A stretch of 64,000 bases of DNA, from positions 62,001 through 126,000 of the forward strand of contig CANJRX010000002.1 in the NCBI GenBank assembly GCA_947476895.1, written 5' to 3'. Within the stretch, counting starts at the first letter, position 1; every line of letters starts with the position of its first letter. The stretch comes from Fidelibacterota bacterium. Lineage in GTDB: Bacteria; Pseudomonadota; Alphaproteobacteria; Rhodospirillales; Rhodospirillaceae. A program made the translations under genes and the position numbers. Of this stretch, positions 26,521 to 35,400 are shown one piece after another. The notes below the pieces were generated by a model, which was not told the origin of the DNA, ran no database searches, and was given only the letters and a program-made list of their open reading frames with translations.

Positions 26521-27255
26521 CTACACTTCAGCAGCGGCGGACGCCGCGCCGAGCGGCGGTAAAACCGTGACCGCGCCGTCATCCAGGTGCAAACGCGGAA
26601 ACGGAAAGCGCGCCACCAGCGGCTCGTTGTGCGTGGCGATGATCACGCTCGCTCCCAATTTGTGAAGTTCGACGAACAGCTGCATCAGGCGCATGGCGAT
26701 GGTGTCGTCGACGTTGCCGGTGGGTTCGTCAGCCAGAATCAATTTAGGACGATTGACGACGGCGCGCGCAATGGCGACGCGCTGCTTCTGTCCACCCGAC
26801 AGCACCGCCGGATGCGCGTTTTTGTAATCTTCAAGACCAACCCAGTTCAGCAATTCCGAAACGTTGCGCTGAACCACGTTCTCGCCGATCCCGGCGATGC
26901 GCAAAGGCAGAGCCACGTTGTCGAAGGCCGACATATGGTCCAGCAATCTGAAATCCTGGAACACGACGCCCAGGTTTCGCCGCAGCCACGCCAAGCGATC
27001 ACGTTTGGCTTTGGTCACGTCTTCGCCGAAGAGGGTCAAGCCGCCTCGGGTCGGTCGTTTGGCCAGGTACATGAGGCTCAGCAGCGAGGTTTTACCCGCA
27101 CCCGAGGGTCCGGTGAGGAAATGAAACGAGCGCTGAGGGATGGCGAGGGAGACGTCGGCCAGAATTTCCGGTCCGTCGTCATAGCGCAGGCCCACACCGT
27201 CCAACTTCACGGTGTCGCCTGAGTATCCCTCGTCCTTCTTGCGCAAGAGCGCCAT
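26521..27255 (-). CDS. ftsE: Cell-division ATP-binding protein FtsE
   Basis: This 244-residue ABC ATPase drives FtsX. Walker A is GPSGAGKTS near 49-57, the Q-loop VVFQDFRLL, the signature [14 protein letters not shown] and Walker [13 protein letters not shown]. The C-terminal Ala-rich extension past about residue 222 is longer than in enteric FtsE. It is the first gene of the operon; a perfect GCCCGG-atgg-CCGGGC hairpin at 27280-27295 lies in its leader. Confidence 0.95.
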   Translation of the reverse strand: MALLRKKDEGYSGDTVKLDGVGLRYDDGPEILADVSLAIPQRSFHFLTGPSGAGKTSLLSLMYLAKRPTRGGLTLFGEDVTKAKRDRLAWLRRNLGVVFQDFRLLDHMSAFDNVALPLRIAGIGENVVQRNVSELLNWVGLEDYKNAHPAVLSGGQKQRVAIARAVVNRPKLILADEPTGNVDDTIAMRLMQLFVELHKLGASVIIATHNEPLVARFPFPRLHLDDGAVTVLPPLGAASAAAEV

Positions 27256-27592
27256 GCAAATACCGTTCTTTAACGAGGCGCCCGGCCATCCGGGCGGTCA
27301 TAGGTAGTACCCGAAACCTTTGCCCTTGGCAGCCCTTGTTACACAGCTTTCGCGGTCGGCTGTTAGGAAGCAAAAACCGTTGAACCCTCGGATTTTAAGA
27401 CCAAATTCAGGGAGCGTTTAGGTCCTATTAACATGCCTATATGTACTATAAAAATTGCGCCGAGGTGTAAGTAGCGTGTTCCACGCGTAAGTAACGTGTG
27501 TTCCACGCGTAAGTAACGTGTGTTCCACGCGACTTTTGCTGTCGGCGAATACAAAGCAACCCGGGTCAACCTGGGTGCCAGTGGGTCGATGA
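27256..27592. other. Divergent intergenic region between ftsE and the zinc-ribbon gene
   Basis: These 337 bases hold a perfect GC hairpin (27280-27295) in the ftsE leader, an AT-rich stretch around 27420-27455 suited to promoters, and three direct 20-22 bp repeats at 27467-27530. No other gene is seen. Confidence 0.6.
27467..27530. repeat. Three contiguous 20-22 bp direct repeats with internal inverted symmetry
   Basis: The unit GTAAGTAACGTGTGTTCCACGC (two identical 22-bp copies at 27487-27508 and 27509-27530) is preceded by a 20-bp version at 27467-27486 that lacks two bases and has one change. Each copy contains CGTG and CACG arms; the first forms GCGTG-TTC-CACGC. The 62-base distance to the zinc-ribbon start makes it a candidate array of regulator binding sites. 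Confidence 0.85.
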
Positions 27593-27985
27593 ATGCGTAT
27601 TACCTGCCCTAACTGCACGTCGCATTTTGAAATCCCGACAGAGTTGTTGGGAAAGAAAGGCCGCGCCTTGAAATGCGCGAGCTGTGGGCACTCGTGGTAT
27701 CAGTCGGCTCAAGTTGAATCCATGGATCTCGCCTCGATCATGGGCGAGGAATACGCGGCGAAGGCGCAAGCCGCCGCCGGACAAATCCGAAATGAAGTTG
27801 CACCTGCTGCTGCCGTAGCTGCTGCAGCTAAGCGCGCAGCTGCCGCAAACGAAAAGCCGCGTGTTCAAACCTCTGCGCTTGGGGGCCCGCGTTCAAGCGC
27901 GCCGCAAGTGCAGGCCGCGCAAATCGGCGGTGGTTCGCAAGGTGCGCCCGGAGGGCGCCGGTACCGCAGGGCGCCGTCTCAATGA
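27593..27985 (+). CDS. MJ0042-type zinc-ribbon protein, N-terminal part of a probably split gene
   Basis: The 130-residue product has an N-terminal zinc ribbon with Cys5, Cys8, Cys28 and Cys31 (ITCPNC and LKCASC), then Ala/Gln-rich low-complexity sequence. In alphaproteobacteria this ribbon normally heads a protein that continues through a linker and a membrane helix to a DUF3426 domain. Here the frame closes at 27985, while the expected remainder continues in the frame one base back (27982-29913). Reading that other frame upstream gives sensible linker sequence from about 27955, which suggests loss of one G in the GGAGGG run near 27951-27956, or a sequencing error. Otherwise the two parts are translated by ATGA coupling. 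Confidence 0.8.
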   Translation: MRITCPNCTSHFEIPTELLGKKGRALKCASCGHSWYQSAQVESMDLASIMGEEYAAKAQAAAGQIRNEVAPAAAVAAAAKRAAAANEKPRVQTSALGGPRSSAPQVQAAQIGGGSQGAPGGRRYRRAPSQ

Positions 27986-29913
27986 TGAGTCGCGGTGCGC
28001 CGGCCGCCAGACCCCCGCCGAACGCGCAGCAATCATCGTGGATGCAAAAAAATGTACCGCCCGGCCAGCAAGGCGCGCCCGGTCAACCGGGCATGGCTGG
28101 CGCTCCCGGCGGTCCTGCTGCCGCTGCGCTCGGCGGTCAATCTCTGCGCGGCCAAGCTGGTGCCGGCGCGGTCGGTCAAGCCGCAGTTTCTTGGATGCAG
28201 GCACCTCAAGCCGGCGCGCAAGGCGCGCCAGGCGCCCCTGGTGCGGGTATGCACAGTGCGGGCGGTGCGGCGGGTGGTCCCGGGCAACAACCTATGCCGG
28301 GACAATCCATGCAGGGCGGCCCGCAACAAGGTGGTCCCCAGGCTGCGGCCCTCAGCGGTCAATCGATGCGCGGTCAAGCTGGAGCGCCCAGTGGGCCCGG
28401 CGAAGCTGCTGTTTCTTGGATGCCTCAACAAGGCGGGCCTGGTGCACCAGGCGCCCCCGGTGCGCCCGGCCAATCCATGCGCGACCAAGGCGGCGCACCC
28501 ACGGGGGCCGGCGAAGCCGCGGTCTCGTGGATGCAACACGACGAACGCGGTGCGCCCGGCGCGCCCGGTCAATCCATACAGGGCGGCATGCAAGCTGGCC
28601 CCGGCGGTCCTGCGATCTCGCAAATGTCAGGCGAAATTGCAGCGCCCGGACAGGGCTCGCGGTCGATGATGGACGGACAAGCCCAGAGCGGCGGTGGGGC
28701 TCCCGGAAAATCCATGCAGAGCGGTGATGCGGGCGTGCTTGGCGCGCCGGGCCAATCCATGAAAGCTGAAGCCGGCGTGCTCGGCGCGGCCGGTAAGTCG
28801 ATGCAAGCTGACGCGGGCGCGGTCGGTGGTCCTGGCCAGTCCATGAAGGGTGAGGCTGGAGCCGTCGGTGGCCCGGGTCAGTCCATGAAAGAAGAAGCGG
28901 GCGCCGTCGGCGGTCCCGGACAGTCAGTCAAAGGCGAAGCGGGCGGACCCGGTCAGCCTGGTCAGTCGGTGGTTGATGGCGGCGCGACCGGTGGCCCCGG
29001 CCAAGCGGCTGCGGGCGCTCCGGGTGAAGCGGGCTCAAGCGGCGGGCCGCAGGCCGCCAAAGACAAAAAAGAATCCGCTGAACTTAGCTCTGGTGAGCCG
29101 TCGCGCAAGAATGATGACGCAGCTGTGTCAGGCGGGCCTGGATCTTCAGGTGGTCCAGGCGCTGCAGGCGGTCCCGGCGATGGTCCAGGTGCATCAGGTG
29201 GTCCCGGCTCTTCGGGTGGTCCTGGTGCTGCGGAAGACGGCGCGACCGGCGGCCCCGGCTCTTCGGGCGGTCCTGGCGCAAAGGGCAAAGCAAAAGACGA
29301 AGATGATGATCTGGTCGATCCCGATGCGGATCGCCCCAACTTCGGCTCGGCCGAAGACGGTGACGACGAAAACGCAGACGAAGACGAAGACGCCGATGAT
29401 GACACCGTCGCTGAACGTGGCGGCAAGGGTGCCAAAGGCGGCAAGGCTGCGAAGAAAAAGACCGAACGCAAACCGATCGACCCGGCTTACATCACTGTCG
29501 CGGTGATGGGCATTGCGGTGCTTTCACTGGCCGGCATGATCTGGTTGGGCCGCAACGCCCTCATGGAAATGTGGCCGGGCATTTCAGGCTTTTACAAAAG
29601 CATGGGCGTGGCAGCCGAACAGCCCGGCGAAGGCCTGCGCATTTCGGAATCCGCCAAACGCCTACAGCGCATCGGTGGCGTAGAGACGCTGGTTGTGCGC
29701 GGCTTTATTTCCAATATGGCGGACGTTCCCAAGGCCGTGCCGAACCTGCGCCTGGAACTTTACAACGAGAAAAAAGAAGTCATTCAGGATTCAACGACGA
29801 ATGCGCCGGTCGGATTGCTTGATCCGAACGGTTCAGTCGAGTTTGAAGTCCGTATGGAACTGCCGCAGTTGAGCCAAGCCAAAGGCGGCTACGGCGTGGT
29901 CTGGCAGCAATAA
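27982..29913 (+). CDS. Collagen-like repeat membrane protein with DUF3426-type C terminus
   Basis: This 643-residue product is the second half of the zinc-ribbon gene. Residues 1-345 are Gly/Pro/Ala/Gln-rich, with recurring SWM motifs (19, 70, 145, 182) and GQSM-type motifs spaced exactly 14 residues apart from 257 to 330. Residues 383-432 are GGPG repeats. An acidic run (438-475), a Lys-rich patch (481-497) and one membrane helix (503-523) follow, then a C-terminal beta domain like DUF3426 (about 550-643). The usual family protein is far shorter. The topology implies a cytoplasmic repeat region and a periplasmic C-terminal domain. Function is unknown. Confidence 0.82.
   Translation: MMSRGAPAARPPPNAQQSSWMQKNVPPGQQGAPGQPGMAGAPGGPAAAALGGQSLRGQAGAGAVGQAAVSWMQAPQAGAQGAPGAPGAGMHSAGGAAGGPGQQPMPGQSMQGGPQQGGPQAAALSGQSMRGQAGAPSGPGEAAVSWMPQQGGPGAPGAPGAPGQSMRDQGGAPTGAGEAAVSWMQHDERGAPGAPGQSIQGGMQAGPGGPAISQMSGEIAAPGQGSRSMMDGQAQSGGGAPGKSMQSGDAGVLGAPGQSMKAEAGVLGAAGKSMQADAGAVGGPGQSMKGEAGAVGGPGQSMKEEAGAVGGPGQSVKGEAGGPGQPGQSVVDGGATGGPGQAAAGAPGEAGSSGGPQAAKDKKESAELSSGEPSRKNDDAAVSGGPGSSGGPGAAGGPGDGPGASGGPGSSGGPGAAEDGATGGPGSSGGPGAKGKAKDEDDDLVDPDADRPNFGSAEDGDDENADEDEDADDDTVAERGGKGAKGGKAAKKKTERKPIDPAYITVAVMGIAVLSLAGMIWLGRNALMEMWPGISGFYKSMGVAAEQPGEGLRISESAKRLQRIGGVETLVVRGFISNMADVPKAVPNLRLELYNEKKEVIQDSTTNAPVGLLDPNGSVEFEVRMELPQLSQAKGGYGVVWQQ
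28750..28971 (+). repeat. In-frame 42-bp minisatellite
   Basis: Six units of 14 codons (GQSMK-x-EAGAVGGP and variants) start at residues 257, 271, 285, 299, 313 and 327 of the collagen-like protein. The strict 42-base period keeps the reading frame and points to expansion by slippage or unequal recombination. Confidence 0.85.
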
Positions 29914-29925
29914 GCGCCGCAGTTC

Positions 29926-32406
29926 TTAGAACTGCTTTCTCAGGCGCTTCAGATATTCCTGTTCCTGTTCCGGCCGCGTGCGGTCTTCTGCGCGCTTGCG
30001 GATTTCATCCAGAATAACGCGCACACGCTGCGCCATGCCTTTGGTGTCGGGCTCGGTCGGCAGAGACACTTTATCGCCGCCGCGCACGCCTTCACGCGGC
30101 TCCAGTGGTGCATAACGCTCTTCCGTTGCGGCCTGGTTGGGATCGACCTGTTGGCCTTTGCCTTTTTCAAGCATGGCCTTCAAGAACTCCTCTTTCACCT
30201 GGACCAGGCCGGTTTGTAGATCGCCGGTGGCTTTGGCCTGTTCATCGGCCGCATCTTTCCACGCGCCGCGATTGAGGGCGTTGACGGCGTTCTCCATGGA
30301 CTGATCGGCATCAGACATGCCTTCCGGCGTTTTGCCGGTCATGTCTTGCATCTGGTTGATCAGGTCATCGAGCTTGTCGCGTAATTCCTGCTGCTTGGCG
30401 GCGGCTTCTTTTGCGCCTTCCTTGCCGTCGCCGCTCTCGGTGCCGCCTGACATCGCTTCGGCGTCGCCATCATCATCGCCGTGAGCCTGCTTTTGACTCT
30501 CGTCGGCGGTTTCGGACTGCGCTTCGGCAAGCGAGTTCATCTGCTCCATCAGCTTTTGGGCTTGCTTGGAAAGTTCATTCTCTGCGCCGTTGCCATCGCG
30601 CATGGCTTGCAGTTTCTCCTGCAAAGCATCGAGCGCTTTCTTGGCGGCCTCTTCGGCGCCCATTTCTTTGGTCTCTTTTACCTTCTCCATCGCCTGATTG
30701 ACGGCGTCTTCGGCGTCTTTAGCTTCTTTCATTTTGTTCTTATCGCCGGGGTTCTTGGCGGCCATGGCTTTGGAGTATTCAGCGACGGCCTGCTTCAATT
30801 CCTTGAGCAGGCGATTGATTTCTTCCGCCGGTGCGCCGCGCGCCAGGGCATCGCGCAAAGCTTTCTCGGCGTCGGCCAGATGTTGCTCGGCGTTAACCAA
30901 GTTGCCGTCTTCGATGCGTACGGCGGCATGCCACAGAAGATCGATCACGCTGTCGGCCGTCGCGTTCGGCTCTTCATGCGTCATGCGGTATTTGGCGGTG
31001 GCGAGCGTGAGGTAAACAATCGGCTCTCTGCCGAACTCTTCCGGGTGCTGCAGGATGCGGGTGACGCTTTCGAGCGCTTTGGGAATGGTCTGATCGGCGT
31101 CGTCGTAGATGCCTTTGCGCCAGCTGACCAACTCTTTCGATACGGGATGCACGAAGACGCGGAGCGGCAACTTCGCTTCCATCGTATCGCTTTCGCTGCC
31201 GTTGCCGCCGTGATCGGTGACGACCAGGTGGATCACGACATCTTCTCCGGCCCACATGTCCGAGGCCAGGTCATAGGTCGATTTGTGCGAAAAGGTTGTG
31301 GGCGCGCCCGGCGGCACATTGACGGGAAATTCCAGCACGCGATCGTCATCTTTCTTGGTGACCTTCGCGGTGATGGTGTTGATGCCGTAGTCGTCGCGGG
31401 CGAGGTATTCGAGGCTCAAGCGCCAGCGGCCGGCTTCTTCAGGCGTCGTGGGCATGGTGACGGTGGGAGCAGCGTCCTTAATCCACTTCACGTCCCATCC
31501 CGCTAGCATGCGGCCCGATTGGCGAACTTCCAGGCGTGAGAGCGCTTTCAAATCCGTTTCGACGCGTTGGGTTTCGTCGGCAAGCTTTTCGAGCGGCTTA
31601 TCCGTGTCGCCCATTTTCAAGTAGGTGTCGCGCGCGGTGCCTGTGACAACCGTAAGCAATTTGCTGCCCTGGGGAATGTCCAGGGTTTCAAGCGGCTTGG
31701 TGCCTTCGGGCAAGGGCGTTTCAATGTAGGTCGGCGAAAGATTGGTATAGGCCGGCGGCGTGATCCAGACCTTCACGCCGATGTTCGAGGTGTCGCCGCC
31801 CAGCATTGGCGCAATGCCGCGCCAGACGCGATTGCCGATGTCGCCCCAGCCGCCGACGACGGCGACAAACAGCGCGAGGACCACAGCCGCGCGCAAAGCG
31901 AAACGGTCGCGCGTGGCGACGCCGGGGGCAGGGGCTTTCACGCGCAGACGATCAAGGTCGTCGTGCGCACGGGCCTGATGCAAACGCCACATCCATTGTT
32001 GGATGGCCGTGGCGCCGGCAACGAGTGTGTCTTCGACGGTGGTCAGCGGACGGTGTTCGACGGGTGATGTGGTTTCCAGGCGCGCACGGGCTTCGTCGCG
32101 CGTCGGCCAGGTGAAACCGTGCAGGCGCTTCCACACGAGATAGCCGATGCCGCCTGCCACAGCCAAGACGACGATGATGTGCACGACCCAATGCAGCGTC
32201 GGCAGCACGTCGGTCAGCAGCACGATTCCAAATACCAGGAACGCGACGCCGACGACCCACAGCCGCACCCAGATGCGTTCCCACGCCAAGGCCAGCCAAG
32301 CCAAAATCAGGCGGCGTTGGACCGTTCCGCCAGGGCTTGAGGCAGTCGATGCCTCCGGCGATGTGGCGGAAGTTGCTTCAGTTTGGGGGGCGTTTTCTTG
32401 TGTCAT
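29926..32406 (-). CDS. TIGR02302/DUF4175-type membrane protein
   Basis: The 826-residue protein is a conserved alphaproteobacterial family of unknown function. After a Ser/Thr/Ala-rich start come two close membrane helices near 48-92, a third near 170-190 (FALRAAVVLALFVAVVGGW), and a periplasmic beta-rich part (VKVWITPPAYTNLSPTYIETP). From about 470 it turns into long charged helices with coiled-coil character, including an EEAAKKALDALQEKLQAM stretch and Glu/Gln-rich segments, ending at KRLRKQF. The gene converges on the collagen-like gene with 12 bases between the stops. Conserved neighbours lysA-argH support the family call. Confidence 0.85.
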   Translation of the reverse strand: MTQENAPQTEATSATSPEASTASSPGGTVQRRLILAWLALAWERIWVRLWVVGVAFLVFGIVLLTDVLPTLHWVVHIIVVLAVAGGIGYLVWKRLHGFTWPTRDEARARLETTSPVEHRPLTTVEDTLVAGATAIQQWMWRLHQARAHDDLDRLRVKAPAPGVATRDRFALRAAVVLALFVAVVGGWGDIGNRVWRGIAPMLGGDTSNIGVKVWITPPAYTNLSPTYIETPLPEGTKPLETLDIPQGSKLLTVVTGTARDTYLKMGDTDKPLEKLADETQRVETDLKALSRLEVRQSGRMLAGWDVKWIKDAAPTVTMPTTPEEAGRWRLSLEYLARDDYGINTITAKVTKKDDDRVLEFPVNVPPGAPTTFSHKSTYDLASDMWAGEDVVIHLVVTDHGGNGSESDTMEAKLPLRVFVHPVSKELVSWRKGIYDDADQTIPKALESVTRILQHPEEFGREPIVYLTLATAKYRMTHEEPNATADSVIDLLWHAAVRIEDGNLVNAEQHLADAEKALRDALARGAPAEEINRLLKELKQAVAEYSKAMAAKNPGDKNKMKEAKDAEDAVNQAMEKVKETKEMGAEEAAKKALDALQEKLQAMRDGNGAENELSKQAQKLMEQMNSLAEAQSETADESQKQAHGDDDGDAEAMSGGTESGDGKEGAKEAAAKQQELRDKLDDLINQMQDMTGKTPEGMSDADQSMENAVNALNRGAWKDAADEQAKATGDLQTGLVQVKEEFLKAMLEKGKGQQVDPNQAATEERYAPLEPREGVRGGDKVSLPTEPDTKGMAQRVRVILDEIRKRAEDRTRPEQEQEYLKRLRKQF

Positions 32407-32505
32407 GGGGCCGCAGTCTAAGTTTTTGGAATGCCTACTACAATAAACTGGATGTCATGTTGGGGTCAGACGACGCTGACCACCTAACCATTTATAATTA
32501 AATGA

Positions 32506-33774
32506 TTATTCTGCCCAAGGTGGCGATTGCTCGAGGGCCATCATGTCCTCAAAGCTGGGCCGGCGGCGCACTACGGCGTATTGGTCGCCCGAAACCAGGA
32601 CTTCGGGCACCAGGGGCCGCGCGTTGTAGCTCGACGCCATGACCGCGCCGTAAGCGCCCGCGGTCAAAAAGGCGACGAGATCGCCAGCCTTTAGGCTTGC
32701 GGGCAAAGGATAGGCCTTGGCGAAACAGTCGGTGGTTTCGCAAATCGGTCCGACGACGTCTACGGGCGCCGTGGCGCTCGAAGATTCCTGCACAGGAATG
32801 ATGTCGTGACGCGCGCCGTACATAGCAGGGCGCACCAGATCGTTCATGGCGGCGTCGACAATCACAAAGCGCCGCGCCGAGCTGTCTTTGATCGAGATGA
32901 TTTCCGAAACCATGATGCCGGCGTTGGCGACGATCAGGCGTCCGGGCTCGAAGGTGAACGAGCAGTCGATGCCATCAAACACGCGCTTCACCATCGCGCC
33001 GTATTCTTCCGGGCTTGGCGGCATGGTGTTGCTGTTGTGGTCATAGGGCACGCCAAGACCGCCGCCGAGGTCGAGATGGCGGATGTCGATGCCGTCGGCG
33101 CGCAATTGCTGCACCAGTTCGCGCACGCGCTTGAACGCGGCTTCAAACGGCGCAAGTTCCGTGATCTGCGAGCCGATGTGTACAGCGACGGCGCTGGCGT
33201 CGATGCCGGGCAGTTGGCTGGCCTTGCGATAGAGCTTCGGGGCCGTGGCCCATTCGATGCCGAACTTATCTTCTTTGCGGCCTGTCGAGATTTTGTCGTG
33301 GGTGCCGGCGTCGACATCGGGATTAACACGCAGCGCAATGCGCACGGTTTTGCCCAAGCTGGAGGCAACGCGGCTTAAAGTATCGAGCTCAGCTTCGGAC
33401 TCAACGTTGATCTGGCCTACGTTGTGCGACAACGCCAAGCGCAGCTCGGCTTCGGTTTTGCCGACGCCGGAAAATACGATTTTGGCGGGGGCCGCGCCGG
33501 CTTTCAGCGCGATCAACAACTCACCGCCCGAGACGACATCGCAGCCCGCGCCGAGGCTTACTAATGTACGGATCACCGCGACATTGCTGTTGGCCTTCAC
33601 CGCAAAGCAGACAGTGGCGTTAAGACCGGCAAGGCCTTCCGTGAAAACCTGAAAGTGGCGCGCTAAGGTCGCGGTCGAATAACAATAAAAAGGCGTGCCC
33701 ACTTCCGCTGCGATGCGCGTGATGGCGACAGCTTCGGCATGCAAAACGCCGCTGCGATAACTGAAGTGGTGCAT
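32506..33774 (-). CDS. lysA: Diaminopimelate decarboxylase
   Basis: This PLP enzyme converts meso-diaminopimelate to L-lysine. The 422-residue protein has the PLP lysine at 60 (CFAVKANSN), the phosphate-binding HLDLGGGLGVPY, and the substrate-binding GPICETTDCFA with its catalytic Cys supplied to the dimer partner. The start at 33774 follows lptM by 12 bases, so it is transcribed as argH-lptM-lysA. Confidence 0.96.
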   Translation of the reverse strand: MHHFSYRSGVLHAEAVAITRIAAEVGTPFYCYSTATLARHFQVFTEGLAGLNATVCFAVKANSNVAVIRTLVSLGAGCDVVSGGELLIALKAGAAPAKIVFSGVGKTEAELRLALSHNVGQINVESEAELDTLSRVASSLGKTVRIALRVNPDVDAGTHDKISTGRKEDKFGIEWATAPKLYRKASQLPGIDASAVAVHIGSQITELAPFEAAFKRVRELVQQLRADGIDIRHLDLGGGLGVPYDHNSNTMPPSPEEYGAMVKRVFDGIDCSFTFEPGRLIVANAGIMVSEIISIKDSSARRFVIVDAAMNDLVRPAMYGARHDIIPVQESSSATAPVDVVGPICETTDCFAKAYPLPASLKAGDLVAFLTAGAYGAVMASSYNARPLVPEVLVSGDQYAVVRRRPSFEDMMALEQSPPWAE

Positions 33775-33786
33775 TAAGGTCGGCCG

Positions 33787-33927
33787 CTATTGGGGTTTTG
33801 GATATTGGCGCGGGTAGGTCGAGCCGTCCGGCGGCGTGGGCTGCATTTTTTTGCCGCAGGCCGCGAGACCGGCGACGAGGCACAACATCGCAGCGGTAAG
33901 GCCCAGCATTTTTGTGAAGCGGGTCAT
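33787..33927 (-). CDS. lptM: LptM-like small lipoprotein
   Basis: This 46-residue lipoprotein lies between argH and lysA. A basic start (MTRFTK) and hydrophobic core lead to the lipobox LAAC with the lipidated Cys at 24, then [11 protein letters not shown] and a short Pro/Tyr tail. Size and the CG-K-GP/PL-like pattern after the Cys match LptM (YifL), an outer-membrane lipoprotein that helps mature the LptD translocon. The ATG overlaps the argH stop by four bases. LptM identity rests on size, lipobox and neighbourhood. Confidence 0.85.
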   Translation of the reverse strand: MTRFTKMLGLTAAMLCLVAGLAACGKKMQPTPPDGSTYPRQYPKPQ

Positions 33928-35321
33928 GGTGCGGTCCTTGTCAAAAAGCGCGTGCGGGCGGCTTCAACTTGCTTACGCACTTCGGACGGCGCGGTGCCAC
34001 CAAAGCTCGTGCGGCTGGCGGCCGAGGCTTCCGGCGTCAGCACGTTGAAAATCTCTTGGGTGATGCGCGGTTCGGCAGCTTGCATCTCGGCGAGGCTCAA
34101 TTCGGCCAGGCCCACGCCTTTGCCTTCAGCCAGTTTGACGATCTTGCCGGTGATGTGGTGCGAGTCCCGGAAAGGAATATTCAAAGCCTGCGTCAGCCAA
34201 TCGGCGAGATCGGTGGCGGTGATCAGGCCGTCACCGCCCACAGCCGCGCGCATTTTCTCGGCATTGGGCTTCATGTCGACGATCATGCCGGCTGTGGCCG
34301 CAAGGCATAGCTCCAGCGTGTCGAACACTTCGAAGACGGTTTCTTTGTCTTCCTGCATGTCCTTCGAATAGGTAAGTGGCAGCGCTTTCATCACCGTGAG
34401 CAATGACATCAAGCCGCCGAAAACGCGCCCGGTCTTGCCGCGCACTAGCTCGGCAGCGTCGGGATTGCGCTTCTGCGGCATCATCGAGCTGCCGGTGGAG
34501 AACTCGTCGGTGAAACGAATGAAACCGAACTGCGCGCTGGACCAATTGACCATTTCTTCCGCCAACCGCGACATGTGCGTGGCAAGAATGCTGGCAGCCG
34601 CCAGGAATTCGAGCGCGAAGTCGCGGTCGGACACGGCGTCCATGGAGTTGGCCGTGGGCCGGTCGAAGTTGAGCTTCTCAGCGGTAAGCGCACGGTTGAT
34701 GGGGAATGAGGTGCCGGCAATGGCCCCTGAGCCCAGCGGGCATTCGTTCAGGCGTTTGCGCGCATCGACCAAGCGACCACGGTCGCGGCCGAACATTTCC
34801 ACATACGCCAGCAAGTGATGGCCGAAGGTCACGGGTTGCGCGGCCTGCAGATGCGTGAAGCCGGGCATGATGGTGTCGGCGTGCAGTTCAGCCTTGTCGA
34901 TCATGACCGACTGCAGCTTACGAATTTCGTCATCAATCGTATCGATCGCCGCGCGCACCCACATTTTAAAGTCGGTGGCGACCTGGTCGTTTCTGGAGCG
35001 CGCCGTATGCAGCCGTCCGGCCGGCGCGCCGATCAAATCGGCGAGGCGGCTTTCGATGTTCATGTGCACATCTTCCAGGGTGCGCTTGAACAGGAAATTG
35101 CCGGTGGCGATTTCCTTTTCGATGCGCGTCAGTCCTTCCTGGATGGCGTCGCCGTCTTCCTTGCTGACAATCCCTTGTGCGACAAGCATGGCACAGTGGG
35201 CGCGGCTGCCGTGCAGATCCTGCTTGGCGAGGCGCTGGTCAAATCCGACGGAGACGTTAATCTCCTCCATGATGGCGGCGGGGCCGGCTGAAAACCTTCC
35301 CCCCCAAATTTTACTTGTCAT
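33924..35321 (-). CDS. argH: Argininosuccinate lyase
   Basis: The enzyme cleaves argininosuccinate to arginine and fumarate in the last step of arginine synthesis. The 465-residue protein starts at [10 protein letters not shown] and has [17 protein letters not shown], the central TRPGFTHLQ-like [12 protein letters not shown], and the flexible signature loop [12 protein letters not shown]. It is the first gene of argH-lptM-lysA and is divergent from tlpA, 79 bases away. Confidence 0.97.
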   Translation of the reverse strand: MTSKIWGGRFSAGPAAIMEEINVSVGFDQRLAKQDLHGSRAHCAMLVAQGIVSKEDGDAIQEGLTRIEKEIATGNFLFKRTLEDVHMNIESRLADLIGAPAGRLHTARSRNDQVATDFKMWVRAAIDTIDDEIRKLQSVMIDKAELHADTIMPGFTHLQAAQPVTFGHHLLAYVEMFGRDRGRLVDARKRLNECPLGSGAIAGTSFPINRALTAEKLNFDRPTANSMDAVSDRDFALEFLAAASILATHMSRLAEEMVNWSSAQFGFIRFTDEFSTGSSMMPQKRNPDAAELVRGKTGRVFGGLMSLLTVMKALPLTYSKDMQEDKETVFEVFDTLELCLAATAGMIVDMKPNAEKMRAAVGGDGLITATDLADWLTQALNIPFRDSHHITGKIVKLAEGKGVGLAELSLAEMQAAEPRITQEIFNVLTPEASAASRTSFGGTAPSEVRKQVEAARTRFLTRTAP

Positions 35322-35400
35322 GTGCTAGCCTTGGTCCCAGATAGCCTATGAAATAATCTATCACGTCGCGCGCGTGTCGCCGTGAAAGGGAGACAAAATT

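Noticed and set aside
27467-27530. CRISPR-like direct repeats
   Set aside because: The copies are contiguous without spacers, only three in number, and no cas gene is near.
27861-28727. 288-codon Arg/Ser/Cys-rich frame in the collagen-like region
   Set aside because: It is the alternative frame of the GC-rich repeats. The other frame has the membrane helix and a C-terminal domain.
28750-28971. 42-bp repeats as a non-coding array
   Set aside because: The period is a multiple of three and the repeats are in frame with a long coding sequence.
30481-31506. 341-codon plus-strand frame inside the DUF4175-type gene
   Set aside because: It is fully inside a conserved minus-strand gene and has no recognisable domain.
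32464-32481. GGTCAG-ACGACG-CTGACC hairpin as lysA terminator
   Set aside because: Only six pairs and no T tract on either side.
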